Positions 33,275 to 42,030 of a DNA stretch of 64,000 nucleotides are shown piece after piece. The notes beneath the pieces were generated by a model, which was given only the letters and a program-made list of their open reading frames with translations, had not been told where the DNA came from and searched no databases. The translations under genes were made by a program, and so were the position numbers. The first letter of the stretch is position 1, and every line of letters begins with the position of its first letter. This stretch comes from Mesobacterium pallidum. GTDB taxonomy: Bacteria > Pseudomonadota > Alphaproteobacteria > Rhodobacterales > Rhodobacteraceae. The stretch lies in the NCBI RefSeq assembly GCF_019966535.1, contig NZ_JAIMID010000017.1, positions 62,001-126,000 of the forward strand. The letters run 5' to 3'.

Positions 33275-33961
33275 ATGAGCGACCAGACCACCCTGACCGA
33301 CGCCGTCCACACGCTGCTCAAGCGTGCGATCATCGAACAGGCGCTCAAGCCCGGGATGCGCCTGCCCGAGGACACGGTGGGCGAGCAGTTCGGCGTCTCG
33401 CGCACCATCGTGCGCCACGCGCTCGTGCGGTTGCAGAACGAGGGGCTGGTGGACACGCGCCGCAACCGCGGGGCCTTTGTCGCCGAGCCCTCGCTGGAAG
33501 AGGCCAAGCAGATCTTCGAGGTGCGCCGCGCGCTCGAGGCCGAGGTGATCCGCCTCCTGGTCGAGCGCATGCCGTCCAGCGGCTTTGACCAGTTGGAAAG
33601 CCATGTGCGCTCCGAGCAGGGCGTCAAGGGCAAGGATGGGCCGGTGTCGATTCGCCTGGCCGGGGAATTCCACACGCTGCTGGCCGAACTCACCGGAAAC
33701 GCGGTGCTGTCGCGCTACGTCTCCGAGGTGGTGCTGCGCTGTTCGCTGATCATGGCGATGTATGCCAAGACCCATTCGTCGGAATGCGCCGTGGACGAGC
33801 ATTCGCAGGTGATCGAGGCGATTCGCGCCCGTGACGTGGCCCGCGCCACGGCGATCATGAACCACCACCTTGGCGCGGTCGCAGGCCGGGCCGAGCTGGA
33901 AAACAAGCCGGACAGCGTCTCGTCGATCCTGTCCCGATACGGAAAGGAACTCGCGTCGTGA
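33275..33961 (+). CDS. GntR-family regulator, FCD subfamily
   Basis: 228 aa from the ATG at 33275. An ATG at 33230 is also in frame, but the palindrome at 33232-33244 overlaps it, which favours the later start. The HTH is at the N-terminus (AVHTLLKRAIIEQALKPGMR, FGVSRTIVRHALVRLQNEGL) and the FCD domain follows (IFEVRRALEAEVIRLLVERM, EFHTLLAELTGNAVL, DEHSQVIEAIRARDVARATA). It probably controls the divergent ABC/amidohydrolase operon and its own cotranscribed flavin-reductase-like gene. Confidence 0.9.
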   Translation: MSDQTTLTDAVHTLLKRAIIEQALKPGMRLPEDTVGEQFGVSRTIVRHALVRLQNEGLVDTRRNRGAFVAEPSLEEAKQIFEVRRALEAEVIRLLVERMPSSGFDQLESHVRSEQGVKGKDGPVSIRLAGEFHTLLAELTGNAVLSRYVSEVVLRCSLIMAMYAKTHSSECAVDEHSQVIEAIRARDVARATAIMNHHLGAVAGRAELENKPDSVSSILSRYGKELAS

Positions 33962-34605
33962 CCCACCATGCGCTGAACTTCGACGAGCTGACCCCGCGCG
34001 AGGCCTACAAGGTGATGATCGGCACGATCGTGCCGCGCCCCATCGCCTGGGTCACCACGGTGTCGCCCGACGGGGTGGTCAACGCGGCGCCTTATTCGTT
34101 CTTCAACTGCCTCTCGGCCGATCCGCCGATCCTGGCGCTGGGGGTCGAAAACAAGCCCGACCGCAGTTTCAAGGACACGGCCTACAACATCCGCATGACC
34201 GAATGCTTCACGGTCAACATCGTGGACCGCGCCAACGTGGAAACGATGTCGGTCACCGCCGCCGGGTTCGAGCCCGAGGTGGACGAGCTGGAAATGGCGG
34301 GCCTGACGGCCGCGCCGGGCGAAAAGGTCATCTGCCCGCGCATCGCCGAGGCGCCGGTCGCCTTCGAATGCAAGCGCTACCTCGGGATCGAGGTGAGTTC
34401 CGCCCGCGAGATCATCCTGGGCCGGATCGTCATGGCCCATGTGCGCGAGGACGTGATCGACCTTGGCACCTATTACTCGGACCACGCCAAGCTGGACGCC
34501 ATCGGGCGGATGGGCGGGAACGGCTATGCCGGTACGCTGGATTATTTCGACCTGCCGACGCCCTCGGCGGCCGAGGTGCTGGCCCAGCGCAAGGCCCGCG
34601 CGTAA
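33958..34605 (+). CDS. Flavin reductase-like / FMN-binding split-barrel protein
   Basis: 215 aa, GTG start at 33958 overlapping the GntR stop (GTGA). The flavin-reductase signature is clear: GTIVPRPIAWVTTVSPDGVV and NAAPYSFFNCLSADPPILAL. ECFTVNIVDRANVETMSVTA follows, then CKRYLGIEVSSAREIILGRI. Such proteins bind FMN and supply reduced flavin to monooxygenases or act directly on a substrate. No partner monooxygenase is adjacent, so its role here is open. Confidence 0.88.
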   Translation: MTHHALNFDELTPREAYKVMIGTIVPRPIAWVTTVSPDGVVNAAPYSFFNCLSADPPILALGVENKPDRSFKDTAYNIRMTECFTVNIVDRANVETMSVTAAGFEPEVDELEMAGLTAAPGEKVICPRIAEAPVAFECKRYLGIEVSSAREIILGRIVMAHVREDVIDLGTYYSDHAKLDAIGRMGGNGYAGTLDYFDLPTPSAAEVLAQRKARA

Positions 34606-34609
34606 TTCA

Positions 34610-34634
34610 GGGGGCCGGCGCGAAACCGGCCCCC
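34610..34634. terminator. Bidirectional terminator hairpin between convergent genes
   Basis: Perfect 9-bp stem GGGGGCCGG (34610-34618) / CCGGCCCCC (34626-34634), 7-nt loop, in the 52-bp gap between the flavin-reductase-like gene and the convergent amidohydrolase gene. Symmetric position and stem strength fit a shared terminator, though no T-run is present. Confidence 0.65.
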
Positions 34635-34657
34635 TGCCCTGCCCGACGGATCACCCG

Positions 34658-36172
34658 TCAGGCAAAGAGATCGCGTTCGATCCCCGCCGCGCCGAAGAGG
34701 TAATCGCGGCTCCCCTCCAGCTCGCTGCGCAGCCGCGCCATGTCGAAGCCAAGAAGCTGCCCGCGCCATTTCTTGACTTGCCCCGCGACCAGAACGGTGT
34801 CCACGTTCGTCCGCTCCATCAGCGTGACCACGGCCCCGGCGGCGTTGTTCAGGGGCGCCACGTTGATCGCTTCGGCGTCCAGCAGGATGATGTCGGCCTG
34901 CTTCCCCGGTGTCAGGGACCCGACCTTGCCGGAAAGCCCCAGCCCTTCGGCGCCGCCCATTGTGGCGTGGCGGATGGCGTCCGAGCACTGCATCAGCTCG
35001 GGGTAATCCGTGGCGCCCGACAGCGCCGCCTCGTTCACCCACATCCGTTGCAGGGTGATGAAGTGGCGCATCTGGGTAAAGAAATCTGCCGTCATCGTGC
35101 ATTCCACGTCCGTGGACAGCGAGGTGGACAGCCCGAGGTCCAGCGCCTTCTGGATCGGCGGTTGGCCGTGGCGCATGTGCATCTCGATCGGCACGGCCAG
35201 CGACACATGCGCGCCCGCATCCGCCGCCGCCTGCCAGGCCATGTCGGACATGCCGGTCATGTGGATAAAGATGTTGTCCGCCCCGAACTGCCCCGAGGCC
35301 GCCAGCTGGTCGAAGGTGTCGCGCATCCCGAAGGTGCCGACCACGTGCAGCGCAATCGGCAGGCCCAGCTCTCGCCCGATGGCCCACGCGGCCTCGTAGC
35401 CTGGCAGGTAGATCTCTCCGCCCATGACCATAGTCGTCAGCTGGTCGTCGCTGGCGAAATACTGCTCCTTGATGCGGCGGGCATCGTTCGGATACTGGGC
35501 GCGGTCGCCCCAGCCTTCGAAATAGCCGAAAACGCCGCGGCGGCCCGCATCGCGCAGCCCCTCGATGGCGGCGTCGGAATGTTCAGGGCTGTGGTGGATC
35601 TGGCTGACGTCCATCACGGTCGTCACGCCCGCGTCAAGCTGGGCGATGCCGCCGTAAAGCTCGTTGATGTAGACATCCTCGGGCCGGTAAACCATCGAGA
35701 ATTTCTGCAGGATCGTCTCGTAGTAATTGGTCTGGTTCACCTCGCGCCGGTCGTTGATCAGGATGCCGTGGGCCAGTTGGCTGCGCAGCGCGGTCTCGAA
35801 CTGGTGGTGGTGGGTGTCGATGAAGCCGGGCATGACGATCTTGCCCGCCGCGTCGATCACGGCCGCATCGGGCGCGTCGATGGACGCCGCGACCTCCACG
35901 ATCCGGTTCCCCTCGATCAGCACGTCGCCGGTGGCGAAGTTGCCGACGGCCGGATCGACCGACAGCACCACGCCGCCCTTGATCAGCACCCGGCGGCCGG
36001 GCACGCCGGCGCCCTCGGGCGGGCCGGCCATGGCATGGGCTTCGGCCTGCGCGCTGCCGGCCGCCCCCAGCCCGGTCATGGTAACGGCCGCGCCGATGGC
36101 GCCTGCCTTCAGCACGTCGCGCCGCGTGGGGCACGGGGCCTGCGGGGTCTTGGGGTCACAAAGTCTGCACAT
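34658..36172 (-). CDS. Tat-exported amidohydrolase (deaminase/chlorohydrolase group)
   Basis: 504 aa. The N-terminus has a twin-arginine signal (PTRRDVLKAGAIGAAVTMTG, then SAQA) preceded by a short MCRLCDP extension. The amidohydrolase metal motifs follow: MPGFIDTHHHQFETALRSQL (H-x-H), ALHVVGTFGMRD, IFIHMTGMSD and LSTDVECTMTADF. Relatives include S-adenosylhomocysteine/thioadenosine deaminases and atrazine-type hydrolases. Tat export suggests a folded, metal-loaded enzyme working in the periplasm, unusual for this mostly cytoplasmic family. Confidence 0.88.
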   Translation of the reverse strand: MCRLCDPKTPQAPCPTRRDVLKAGAIGAAVTMTGLGAAGSAQAEAHAMAGPPEGAGVPGRRVLIKGGVVLSVDPAVGNFATGDVLIEGNRIVEVAASIDAPDAAVIDAAGKIVMPGFIDTHHHQFETALRSQLAHGILINDRREVNQTNYYETILQKFSMVYRPEDVYINELYGGIAQLDAGVTTVMDVSQIHHSPEHSDAAIEGLRDAGRRGVFGYFEGWGDRAQYPNDARRIKEQYFASDDQLTTMVMGGEIYLPGYEAAWAIGRELGLPIALHVVGTFGMRDTFDQLAASGQFGADNIFIHMTGMSDMAWQAAADAGAHVSLAVPIEMHMRHGQPPIQKALDLGLSTSLSTDVECTMTADFFTQMRHFITLQRMWVNEAALSGATDYPELMQCSDAIRHATMGGAEGLGLSGKVGSLTPGKQADIILLDAEAINVAPLNNAAGAVVTLMERTNVDTVLVAGQVKKWRGQLLGFDMARLRSELEGSRDYLFGAAGIERDLFA

Positions 36173-36200
36173 GGGGTTCCTCCCTCCCGGATGGCGACGC

Positions 36201-37004
36201 TCAGGTCGCGAGTATGGACTTCAGCACGGGGTAGCGCGTCAGGTCGTGGCCGATCTGCGACGCGGCGGCCGTCAACTGGGGCAACCGCTCCTCGATCAGC
36301 GCCTCCGGTGTGACGATCCCCGTGTAACCGCTGGTGTTCAGCGCCGCGACCGTGCGGCCGGTCGCGTCGCGGATGGGTACGGCCAGCGCCGTGATGCCGT
36401 AGTCAAGCTGGTCGACGGTGGTGGCATAGCCATCGCCCCGCGCGGCAAGGATCGCCGCGCGCAGGTGGTCCCGGTCGGTACAGGTCTTGGACGTCAGCTT
36501 GTCGAGCGTCATGGCATCCAGACAGGCGTCCAGCGCCGCGTCGTCCAGCCCCGCCAGCAGGACGCGCCCCATCGAGGTCGCATAGGCCGGGTAGCTGGCG
36601 CCAATGACGGCCGCCGCGCGGCGCGCCCGCTGGACCGAGTAATGCGCGACATAGACCACATCCGTGCCCGACAGCGTGCCCACGGAAGAGGCATCGCCAA
36701 AGGCGCCGACGATCTCGCGCACCACGGGGCGCAGGATCTCGTCTATCCCCGACCCGAAGTAGAAGCCCGACCCGAGCGTCATCACCTTGGGCGTCAGGTG
36801 AAACCGCTTTTCCGTCTGCGCCACGTAGCCCAGATGCGACAGCGTGATCAGCGAGCGCCGCGCGGCGGCAGGCGACAACCCGACCTTGCGCGCCACTTCG
36901 GACAGCGTCATCTCGGGCGTGGCGGCATCGAAAGCCTCGATGATCGCGATGCCCTTGGCAAGCGCTTCGACGAATTCCGGGGGCCGGTCTTCTGGGTCTG
37001 TCAT
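36201..37004 (-). CDS. IclR-family regulator (PcaR/PobR-like)
   Basis: 267 aa. HTH near residues 15-75 (ALAKGIAIIEAFDAATPEMT, LSEVARKVGLSPAAARRSLI) and an IclR effector domain (YPAYATSMGRVLLAGLDD, ARGDGYATTVDQLDYGITAL, AVPIRDATGRTVAALNTSGY). The pattern resembles the protocatechuate/beta-ketoadipate PcaR/PobR group. It overlaps the intradiol dioxygenase gene (ATGA), and the palindrome at 37970-37984 is its probable operator. Confidence 0.92.
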   Translation of the reverse strand: MTDPEDRPPEFVEALAKGIAIIEAFDAATPEMTLSEVARKVGLSPAAARRSLITLSHLGYVAQTEKRFHLTPKVMTLGSGFYFGSGIDEILRPVVREIVGAFGDASSVGTLSGTDVVYVAHYSVQRARRAAAVIGASYPAYATSMGRVLLAGLDDAALDACLDAMTLDKLTSKTCTDRDHLRAAILAARGDGYATTVDQLDYGITALAVPIRDATGRTVAALNTSGYTGIVTPEALIEERLPQLTAAASQIGHDLTRYPVLKSILAT

Positions 37005-37873
37005 CTCTTCTTGCTCTCCGGGGCCAGGACGAAATCAAAGGTGAACATGGCGTCGGGCTTCACATCCGTCGGCAGGTTCAGGTCCTCGATCTTCTTGGCC
37101 GGTTCGACCTTGGCAATCAACGACTTGCGCACACCGAACACCGCGTCGTTGTCGATGTACTCGGTGTTCTCAAAGAACACCTCGGTGGTGATCGCCGCCA
37201 GCCCTTCGGCCCGGATGATGTAATGCAGATGCGCCGCCCGCCAGGCATGGCGGTTGCCGGCGCGCAGCAGGTCCCCGACCGGGCCGTCATAGGGCACGGT
37301 GTAGGGTTTCGGCAGCACGGTGGTGTACCAGTAGCGCCCGTTTTCGTCGGTGGTGAACTTGCCGCGCAGGTCCATCTTGTCCTGGCCCTGCGCCTGTTCC
37401 TGGATCGGGTAGGTACCGGTCGAATCGGCCTGCCAGGTGTCGACGGTGGCACCCGGCACGGGCTTGTGCAGCGAATCGGTCACCTTGCCGTGGACCAGCA
37501 CGGTCACCCCGTCGCGCCCGTCGGCCAGATGCGCCCCGAGGTGCTTTTCCGGCGCGTCGTCCAGATAGAACGGGCCCAGGTTCGACCCCTCGGTCGCGCC
37601 GCCCCGCGTGTTGATCATGTCGACCAGCGCGGAAAAGCCCAGCACATCGGACAGCAGGATGAATTCGTGCCGCTCGGGGGTCGAGATCTGCCCGCAGTCG
37701 TAGAGGAAGTTCAGCACCCCCATCCACTCCTCATGGGTCACGTTCAGCTCGCGCGTGCAGTCGTGAATGTGGTCGATCACGGTGTGGAGAATCGTTTCGA
37801 ACCGGCTGCCCGGCTCGGTTTCGAAGCTGTCCTTCACCGCCTGGGTGAGGGTGAACTGATTGATATCGCGCAT
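37001..37873 (-). CDS. Intradiol ring-cleavage dioxygenase (hydroxyquinol 1,2-dioxygenase-like)
   Basis: 290 aa with the N-terminal helical dimerisation domain of catechol/hydroxyquinol dioxygenases (NVTHEEWMGVLNFLYDCGQI) and a beta-barrel core. Non-heme Fe(III) ligands are in DTWQADSTGTYPIQE (Tyr), RYWYTTVLPKPYTVPYDGPV (Tyr) and RHAWRAAHLHYIIRAEG (two His). Hydroxyquinol enzymes yield maleylacetate; catechol ones yield muconate. No maleylacetate reductase or muconate enzyme is in view. It is divergent from the citryl-CoA-lyase-like gene and coupled to the IclR regulator. Confidence 0.92.
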   Translation of the reverse strand: MRDINQFTLTQAVKDSFETEPGSRFETILHTVIDHIHDCTRELNVTHEEWMGVLNFLYDCGQISTPERHEFILLSDVLGFSALVDMINTRGGATEGSNLGPFYLDDAPEKHLGAHLADGRDGVTVLVHGKVTDSLHKPVPGATVDTWQADSTGTYPIQEQAQGQDKMDLRGKFTTDENGRYWYTTVLPKPYTVPYDGPVGDLLRAGNRHAWRAAHLHYIIRAEGLAAITTEVFFENTEYIDNDAVFGVRKSLIAKVEPAKKIEDLNLPTDVKPDAMFTFDFVLAPESKKR

Positions 37874-37969
37874 GGTTTTCCTCCCTTATCGGCCGCCCCG
37901 CCGGGCCGCGCCAAAATTCGTCTTGACCGGATCGTTAAACAGATCATTATTTTCGGCAAGAGGAAAAGT

Positions 37970-37984
37970 TTTCGCCTAGCGAAA
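37970..37984. promoter_or_regulatory. Perfect 15-bp palindrome, candidate IclR operator
   Basis: TTTCGC-CTA-GCGAAA is a perfect inverted repeat 15 bp before the ATG at 38000 and about 97 bp upstream of the divergent dioxygenase. The surrounding 37920-37990 segment is AT-rich. Its position fits binding by the IclR protein encoded at 36201-37004, controlling both directions. Confidence 0.55.
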
Positions 37985-37999
37985 TATTGGGAGGAAGAG

Positions 38000-38809
38000 A
38001 TGCGGATCGGCAAGCAGGACAACGCGTTCACGGCGATTGCGACATCGGACGCGGACAGCATCACGGTGCGGGGCCTCGACCTCTGCGACGAGCTGATCGG
38101 CCAGATCGAGTTCACGGATTATTTCTGGATGCTGGTGCTGGGGGAAAAGCCGGACCGCGCCCAGCGCCGGATGATGGACGCCTGCCTCGTGGCGATTGCC
38201 GAGCACGGGCTGGTGCCCTCGGTCCAGGCCGCGCGGATGACGCTGGCGGCGGGGCCCGAGGCGTACCAGGGCGCGATGGCGGCCGGGATCCTGGGGATGG
38301 GATCCGTGGTCGCCGGGTCGTCCGAACAGGGCGGGCGGTACTTGCAGGAGGTGATCGACAAGGCCGAGGCCGATGGCACCGACCTGGAAACGGCGGTCAT
38401 CGCCTCGCTCGAGGACCACAAGGCGACGCGCCGCAAGGTCGCGGGGCTGGGCCATGGCCAGCATTCCGAGGGCGACCCGCGCGCCAATCGCCTGTTGGCC
38501 GTCGCCGGCGAAGAGGGTCTGAAGGGCCGCTATTGCGAGACGCTCGAGCTGCTCGGCAAACATGCCACGCGGATCATCGAGCGCCCGCTGCCGATCAACG
38601 TCTCGGGCGCGATCCCGGCCACGATCCTCGACGCCGGCTGGCCATTGCAGGCGCTGAAGGCGGTGCCGATCCTGGCCCGCACCGCCGGCCTTGCCGCGCA
38701 TCTCTACGAGGAAGCGTCGCGCTCCATCGGCTTCATCATGTCGAACCATGCCGACCTCGCCATCAGCTATGACGGCAAGCCATCGGCCAAGACGGAGGCC
38801 GCCGAATGA
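38000..38809 (+). CDS. Citryl-CoA lyase / citrate-synthase-like protein
   Basis: 269 aa, shorter than citrate synthase (about 430). The start at 38000 has GGGAGGAAG upstream. Citrate-synthase fold landmarks are VRGLDLCDELIGQIEFTDYF at the N-terminus, KVAGLGHGQHSEGDPRANRL with the catalytic His-type loop, and SGAIPATILDAGWPLQALKA with the Asp, then ARTAGLAAHLYEEASRSIGF. NCBI-type names for this group are citryl-CoA lyase or citrate/methylcitrate-synthase-like. With the adjoining CoA-transferase it may cleave a hydroxy-acyl-CoA; that is inference. Confidence 0.8.
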   Translation: MRIGKQDNAFTAIATSDADSITVRGLDLCDELIGQIEFTDYFWMLVLGEKPDRAQRRMMDACLVAIAEHGLVPSVQAARMTLAAGPEAYQGAMAAGILGMGSVVAGSSEQGGRYLQEVIDKAEADGTDLETAVIASLEDHKATRRKVAGLGHGQHSEGDPRANRLLAVAGEEGLKGRYCETLELLGKHATRIIERPLPINVSGAIPATILDAGWPLQALKAVPILARTAGLAAHLYEEASRSIGFIMSNHADLAISYDGKPSAKTEAAE

Positions 38810-39948
38810 AGATCCTCAAGGATATCCGGGTGATCGAGCTTGGGACCTACATCACCGGCCCCGCCGCCGGGATGCACCTGGCCGACCTTGGCGCCGATGT
38901 CATCAAGGTCGAACGGCCGGGCACGGGCGATCCGTTCCGCGCCTTCAAGGGCGGGCTCTATTCGCCGCATTACCAGACATACAACCGCAACAAGCGCTCC
39001 ATCGCGCTCGACACCAAGGGGGCCGAGGATCGCGCGGTGCTGCATGACCTCGTGCGCGGGGCGGACGTGTTCATCCAGAACTTCCGCCCCGGCGTGGCCG
39101 AGAAAATGGGCGCGGGCGAAGAGGAATTGCGCGCGCTGAACCCGCGTCTGGTCTATTGCGCCATCTCCGGCTTTGGCACCTCCGGCCCGTCGCGTGACCG
39201 GCCCGCCTATGACACGGTTGCGCAGGCCGCCAGCGGCTACCTGCGCCTGCTGACCCCGCCCGAAAGCCCGCGCGTCATCGGCCCGGCCATCGCAGACGCG
39301 GTCACCGGGCAATATGCCGCCATGGCGATTCTCGCGGCGCTGCTGGAACGGGGCCAGACCGGCACCGGCCGCCGCATCGACATCTCGATGCTCGAGGCGA
39401 TGTGCCATTTCAACCTCGACAGCTTCACGCATTATTACTCGGTCGGCGAGGTGATGGGCCCGCTCTCGCGCCCGGTCGTGTCGCAAAGCTACACTTTCGA
39501 ATGTTCCGACGGGCGCTGGGTCGCGATCCACATGTCCTCGCCCACCAAGTTCTGGGAGGGGCTGCTGGAAGCCACCGGGCAGCAGCAGCTGAACGAGGAC
39601 TCGCGCTTCAACGACCGTCTGGAACGGATCCAGCACCAGGACGAACTGATCGCGCATTTCACGCCGGTCTTCGCCACCAGGACCCGCGACGACTGGTGCG
39701 CCCTGCTGCTGGAACACGAGGTGCCGCATTCGCCCGCCTATGACAGCGACGAGGCGCTGGAAGACCCGCAGGCGCAGCACCTTGGCATCAAGGTCAGCGC
39801 GCCCAGCAGCGAGCTGGGCACCTTCACCACCGTGCGCGCGCCCTACAATTTCGACGGCGAGGCCGAGACGGAGGTGCGGCCTCCGCCGACGCTGGACGAG
39901 CACGGCGCCGAAATCCGCGACGAGCTCGCCCGCCGCAAGGCCGGCTGA
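38806..39948 (+). CDS. CaiB/BaiF family (class III) CoA-transferase
   Basis: 380 aa. N-terminus VIELGTYITGPAAGMHLADL and GADVIKVERPGTGDPFRAF, then NRNKRSIALDTK, and the DVFIQNFRPGVAEKMGAG segment. The catalytic Asp is probably in AIADAVTGQYAAM. It moves CoA between carboxylic acids. It overlaps the lyase gene by 4 nt (ATGA), so the pair probably works in sequence: activation of an imported acid, then C-C cleavage. Confidence 0.93.
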   Translation: MKILKDIRVIELGTYITGPAAGMHLADLGADVIKVERPGTGDPFRAFKGGLYSPHYQTYNRNKRSIALDTKGAEDRAVLHDLVRGADVFIQNFRPGVAEKMGAGEEELRALNPRLVYCAISGFGTSGPSRDRPAYDTVAQAASGYLRLLTPPESPRVIGPAIADAVTGQYAAMAILAALLERGQTGTGRRIDISMLEAMCHFNLDSFTHYYSVGEVMGPLSRPVVSQSYTFECSDGRWVAIHMSSPTKFWEGLLEATGQQQLNEDSRFNDRLERIQHQDELIAHFTPVFATRTRDDWCALLLEHEVPHSPAYDSDEALEDPQAQHLGIKVSAPSSELGTFTTVRAPYNFDGEAETEVRPPPTLDEHGAEIRDELARRKAG

Positions 39949-39972
39949 TCGGACATGGGGGGAGGAGACACC

Positions 39973-40377
39973 ATGAGCGAGACGGACAACCCCAGGTCGG
40001 TTCCGGCCGCGGATGTGAAACAGGCCAGCGGCGCCATGCTGCAAAAGCAGCTCTACGCCATCTTCACCGAACCGGTGGACGGCATGGGACCGATCTTTGC
40101 CAACCTCGAGGCGCACCTGGCGTTCCAGGTCCAGCTCGAGGCGGACGGGGTGCTCTATTCCGCCGGGCCGATGTGGACCGACGACGAGGAGGCGTGGGAG
40201 GGCGACGGCCTTGTCGTCATCCGCGCCGAGACCCGGGAGGCGGCGATCGCCATCGCCGAACGCGACCCGATGCACAAGGCAGGCGCCCGGCGCTTCCGCG
40301 TGCGCCCCTGGATGATCAACGAGGGGAGCATCCAGCTGCGGCTCGATTTCTCGAGCCAGAAATTCACGATCGCCTGA
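39973..40377 (+). CDS. YciI-like protein
   Basis: 134 aa, start at 39973 after GGGAGGAGACACC. Ferredoxin-like YciI features: AIFTEPVDGMGPIFANLEAH, LAFQVQLEADGVLYSAGPMW, GLVVIRAETREAAIAIAERD and DPMHKAGARRFRVRPWMINE. The dyad His/Asp typical of YciI is near DPMHKAG. YciI-type proteins are found in muconolactone-isomerase-like and dehalogenation contexts; role unknown. It sits between the CoA-transferase gene and the TRAP genes. Confidence 0.75.
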   Translation: MSETDNPRSVPAADVKQASGAMLQKQLYAIFTEPVDGMGPIFANLEAHLAFQVQLEADGVLYSAGPMWTDDEEAWEGDGLVVIRAETREAAIAIAERDPMHKAGARRFRVRPWMINEGSIQLRLDFSSQKFTIA

Positions 40378-40404
40378 GCAACAGGCAAAATGGGAGGAAT
40401 GACA

Positions 40405-41484
40405 ATGAACTACGTACTGGGAGCCGTCCTTGCGGGCACGCTTGTCCTGCCGGTGGCAAGCCGCGCGCAAGAGACCATCAACCTGACCGTGGCCTCGAGC
40501 CACCCGCTGGTGATCCCCTGGGTCGGCATGATCAAGAGCCATTTCATGGCCCGCACCGACGAGATCCTGGCCGAGACCGGGACTTACAAGATCGAATGGA
40601 ACGAGGCCTTCGGCGGCACGCTGTACAAGGCCAATGCCACGCTCAGCTCGGTCGAGGAAGGGATCACCGACATCGGCTGGGTGTTCTCGTTCCTCGAACC
40701 CGCCGCCCTGCCGCTGAGCCAGGCGTCGAGCTACGCGCCCTTTGCCACGGCCAACCCGGCGGTGCAGCTTGATGTGATGTGGGACCTCTTCCAGACCAAC
40801 GACGCCTTCCGCAACGAATGGGAAAAGCACAACCTCAAGGTGCTGGGCTTTACCGGGACCGACAGCTACGACGTTTACACCAAAGAGCCGCTGGAAAGCT
40901 TCGCCGCCCTTGACGGGATGAAGCTGTCGGCGCCGGGCGTGCTGGGCAACTGGCTGCGCGGCACCGGGGCCAACGCGGTCGACGGCGCGCTGACCACCTT
41001 CTACACCGACATCCAGACCGGCGTCAGCGATGGCGTGCTCAGCCTCGCGCTCGGGGTCTTCCCCGCCAAGCTTTACGAGGTGGCGCCCTATATCACCCGC
41101 GTCGACATGGGCGTGGCCTATTCCGGCGCCGTCGCGATCAACCAGGACAGCTGGGACGGGCTTCCCGAAGAGGTGCAGAACGCCATGATCGCGGCCGGCG
41201 AATACTACACCGTCAGCCATGGCCAGGACCTGCTGACCCGGCACGAGAAGATGTTCGACCTGATGCTCGACGCGGGCAAGGAGCAATCCCCGCCCGTGCA
41301 GATCAGCGAGATGAGCGAGGCCGACCGCGAGGCCTGGGTGGCCGCCATGCCCAACATCGCCAAGGAATGGGCCGAGGGGCTCGAGGCGCAGGGCGTGCCC
41401 GCGACCGAGTTCATGAAGGCCTACATGCAGGGTCTGCGCGACGCGGGCGAGACCCCGGTGCGCAACTGGGACGACGAGCTGTAA
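40405..41484 (+). CDS. TRAP transporter substrate-binding protein (DctP family), second system
   Basis: 359 aa from the ATG at 40405, which has GGGAGG 8 nt upstream; earlier in-frame ATGs at 40390 and 40399 lie too close to or within the SD. Signal peptide NYVLGAVLAGTLVLPVASRA. Mature features: VASSHPLVIPWVGMIKSHFM, GITDIGWVFSFLEPAALPLS and LDGMKLSAPGVLGNWLRGTG, with GALTTFYTDIQTGVSDGVLS later. The usual binding arginine is shifted relative to the first DctP, so a different ligand class is likely. Confidence 0.92.
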   Translation: MNYVLGAVLAGTLVLPVASRAQETINLTVASSHPLVIPWVGMIKSHFMARTDEILAETGTYKIEWNEAFGGTLYKANATLSSVEEGITDIGWVFSFLEPAALPLSQASSYAPFATANPAVQLDVMWDLFQTNDAFRNEWEKHNLKVLGFTGTDSYDVYTKEPLESFAALDGMKLSAPGVLGNWLRGTGANAVDGALTTFYTDIQTGVSDGVLSLALGVFPAKLYEVAPYITRVDMGVAYSGAVAINQDSWDGLPEEVQNAMIAAGEYYTVSHGQDLLTRHEKMFDLMLDAGKEQSPPVQISEMSEADREAWVAAMPNIAKEWAEGLEAQGVPATEFMKAYMQGLRDAGETPVRNWDDEL

Positions 41485-41490
41485 GGGCCG

Positions 41491-42030
41491 ATGTCCGATC
41501 TTGCCAATAACGAGGGCGCCCCGCAGCCGGGGCGCCTCACCGCCCTGTGGCGGGTGGTGGTCGACGGCATCGCCGCGCTTGGCACGCTGCTGATCGGCAT
41601 CCTGATGCTGATCATCTGCGCCGACATCGTGGCCCGCAACGTGCTGGGCGGCTCGCTGCCGCTGGTGTCGGAACTGGGCGCGATGATGGTGGTGCTGATC
41701 GTGGCGCTGCAACTGGCCGCCACCGTGCGGGCCGAACGGCTGGCCCGCGCAATGGTCTTCATGGGGCCGCTGCAGGCCCGATCGCCCCGCGCGGCGCGGA
41801 TGGTCGACGGGCTTTACGGCCTGATCGGCGCGGCCGTGGTCGGCGGCATGGCCTGGGCCACCGTGCGGGTGCTGGAAAAGGACTGGGAGGCGGGTGAGTT
41901 CATCGGCACCCCCGGCCTGGGCACCCTGCCCACCTGGCCTTTCCGCGCCCTCATCCTGCTGGGCCTCACCGTCGCGGCCCTCGAATTCCTGCGCCGCGCC
42001 CTGCGCGCGATCATCGGAGCCCGCACATGA
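41491..42030 (+). CDS. TRAP transporter small permease (DctQ family), second system
   Basis: 179 aa, four membrane segments. Includes LIGILMLIICADIVARNVLG, LVSELGAMMVVLIVALQLAA and GLIGAAVVGGMAWATVRVL, with the last helix at ALILLGLTVAALEFLRRALR. It overlaps the DctM gene by 4 nt (ATGA). Confidence 0.92.
   Translation: MSDLANNEGAPQPGRLTALWRVVVDGIAALGTLLIGILMLIICADIVARNVLGGSLPLVSELGAMMVVLIVALQLAATVRAERLARAMVFMGPLQARSPRAARMVDGLYGLIGAAVVGGMAWATVRVLEKDWEAGEFIGTPGLGTLPTWPFRALILLGLTVAALEFLRRALRAIIGART

Noticed and set aside
38767..41712. 981-codon minus-strand frame opposite CoA-transferase and DctP genes
   Set aside because: Shadow; the plus-strand genes are well supported.
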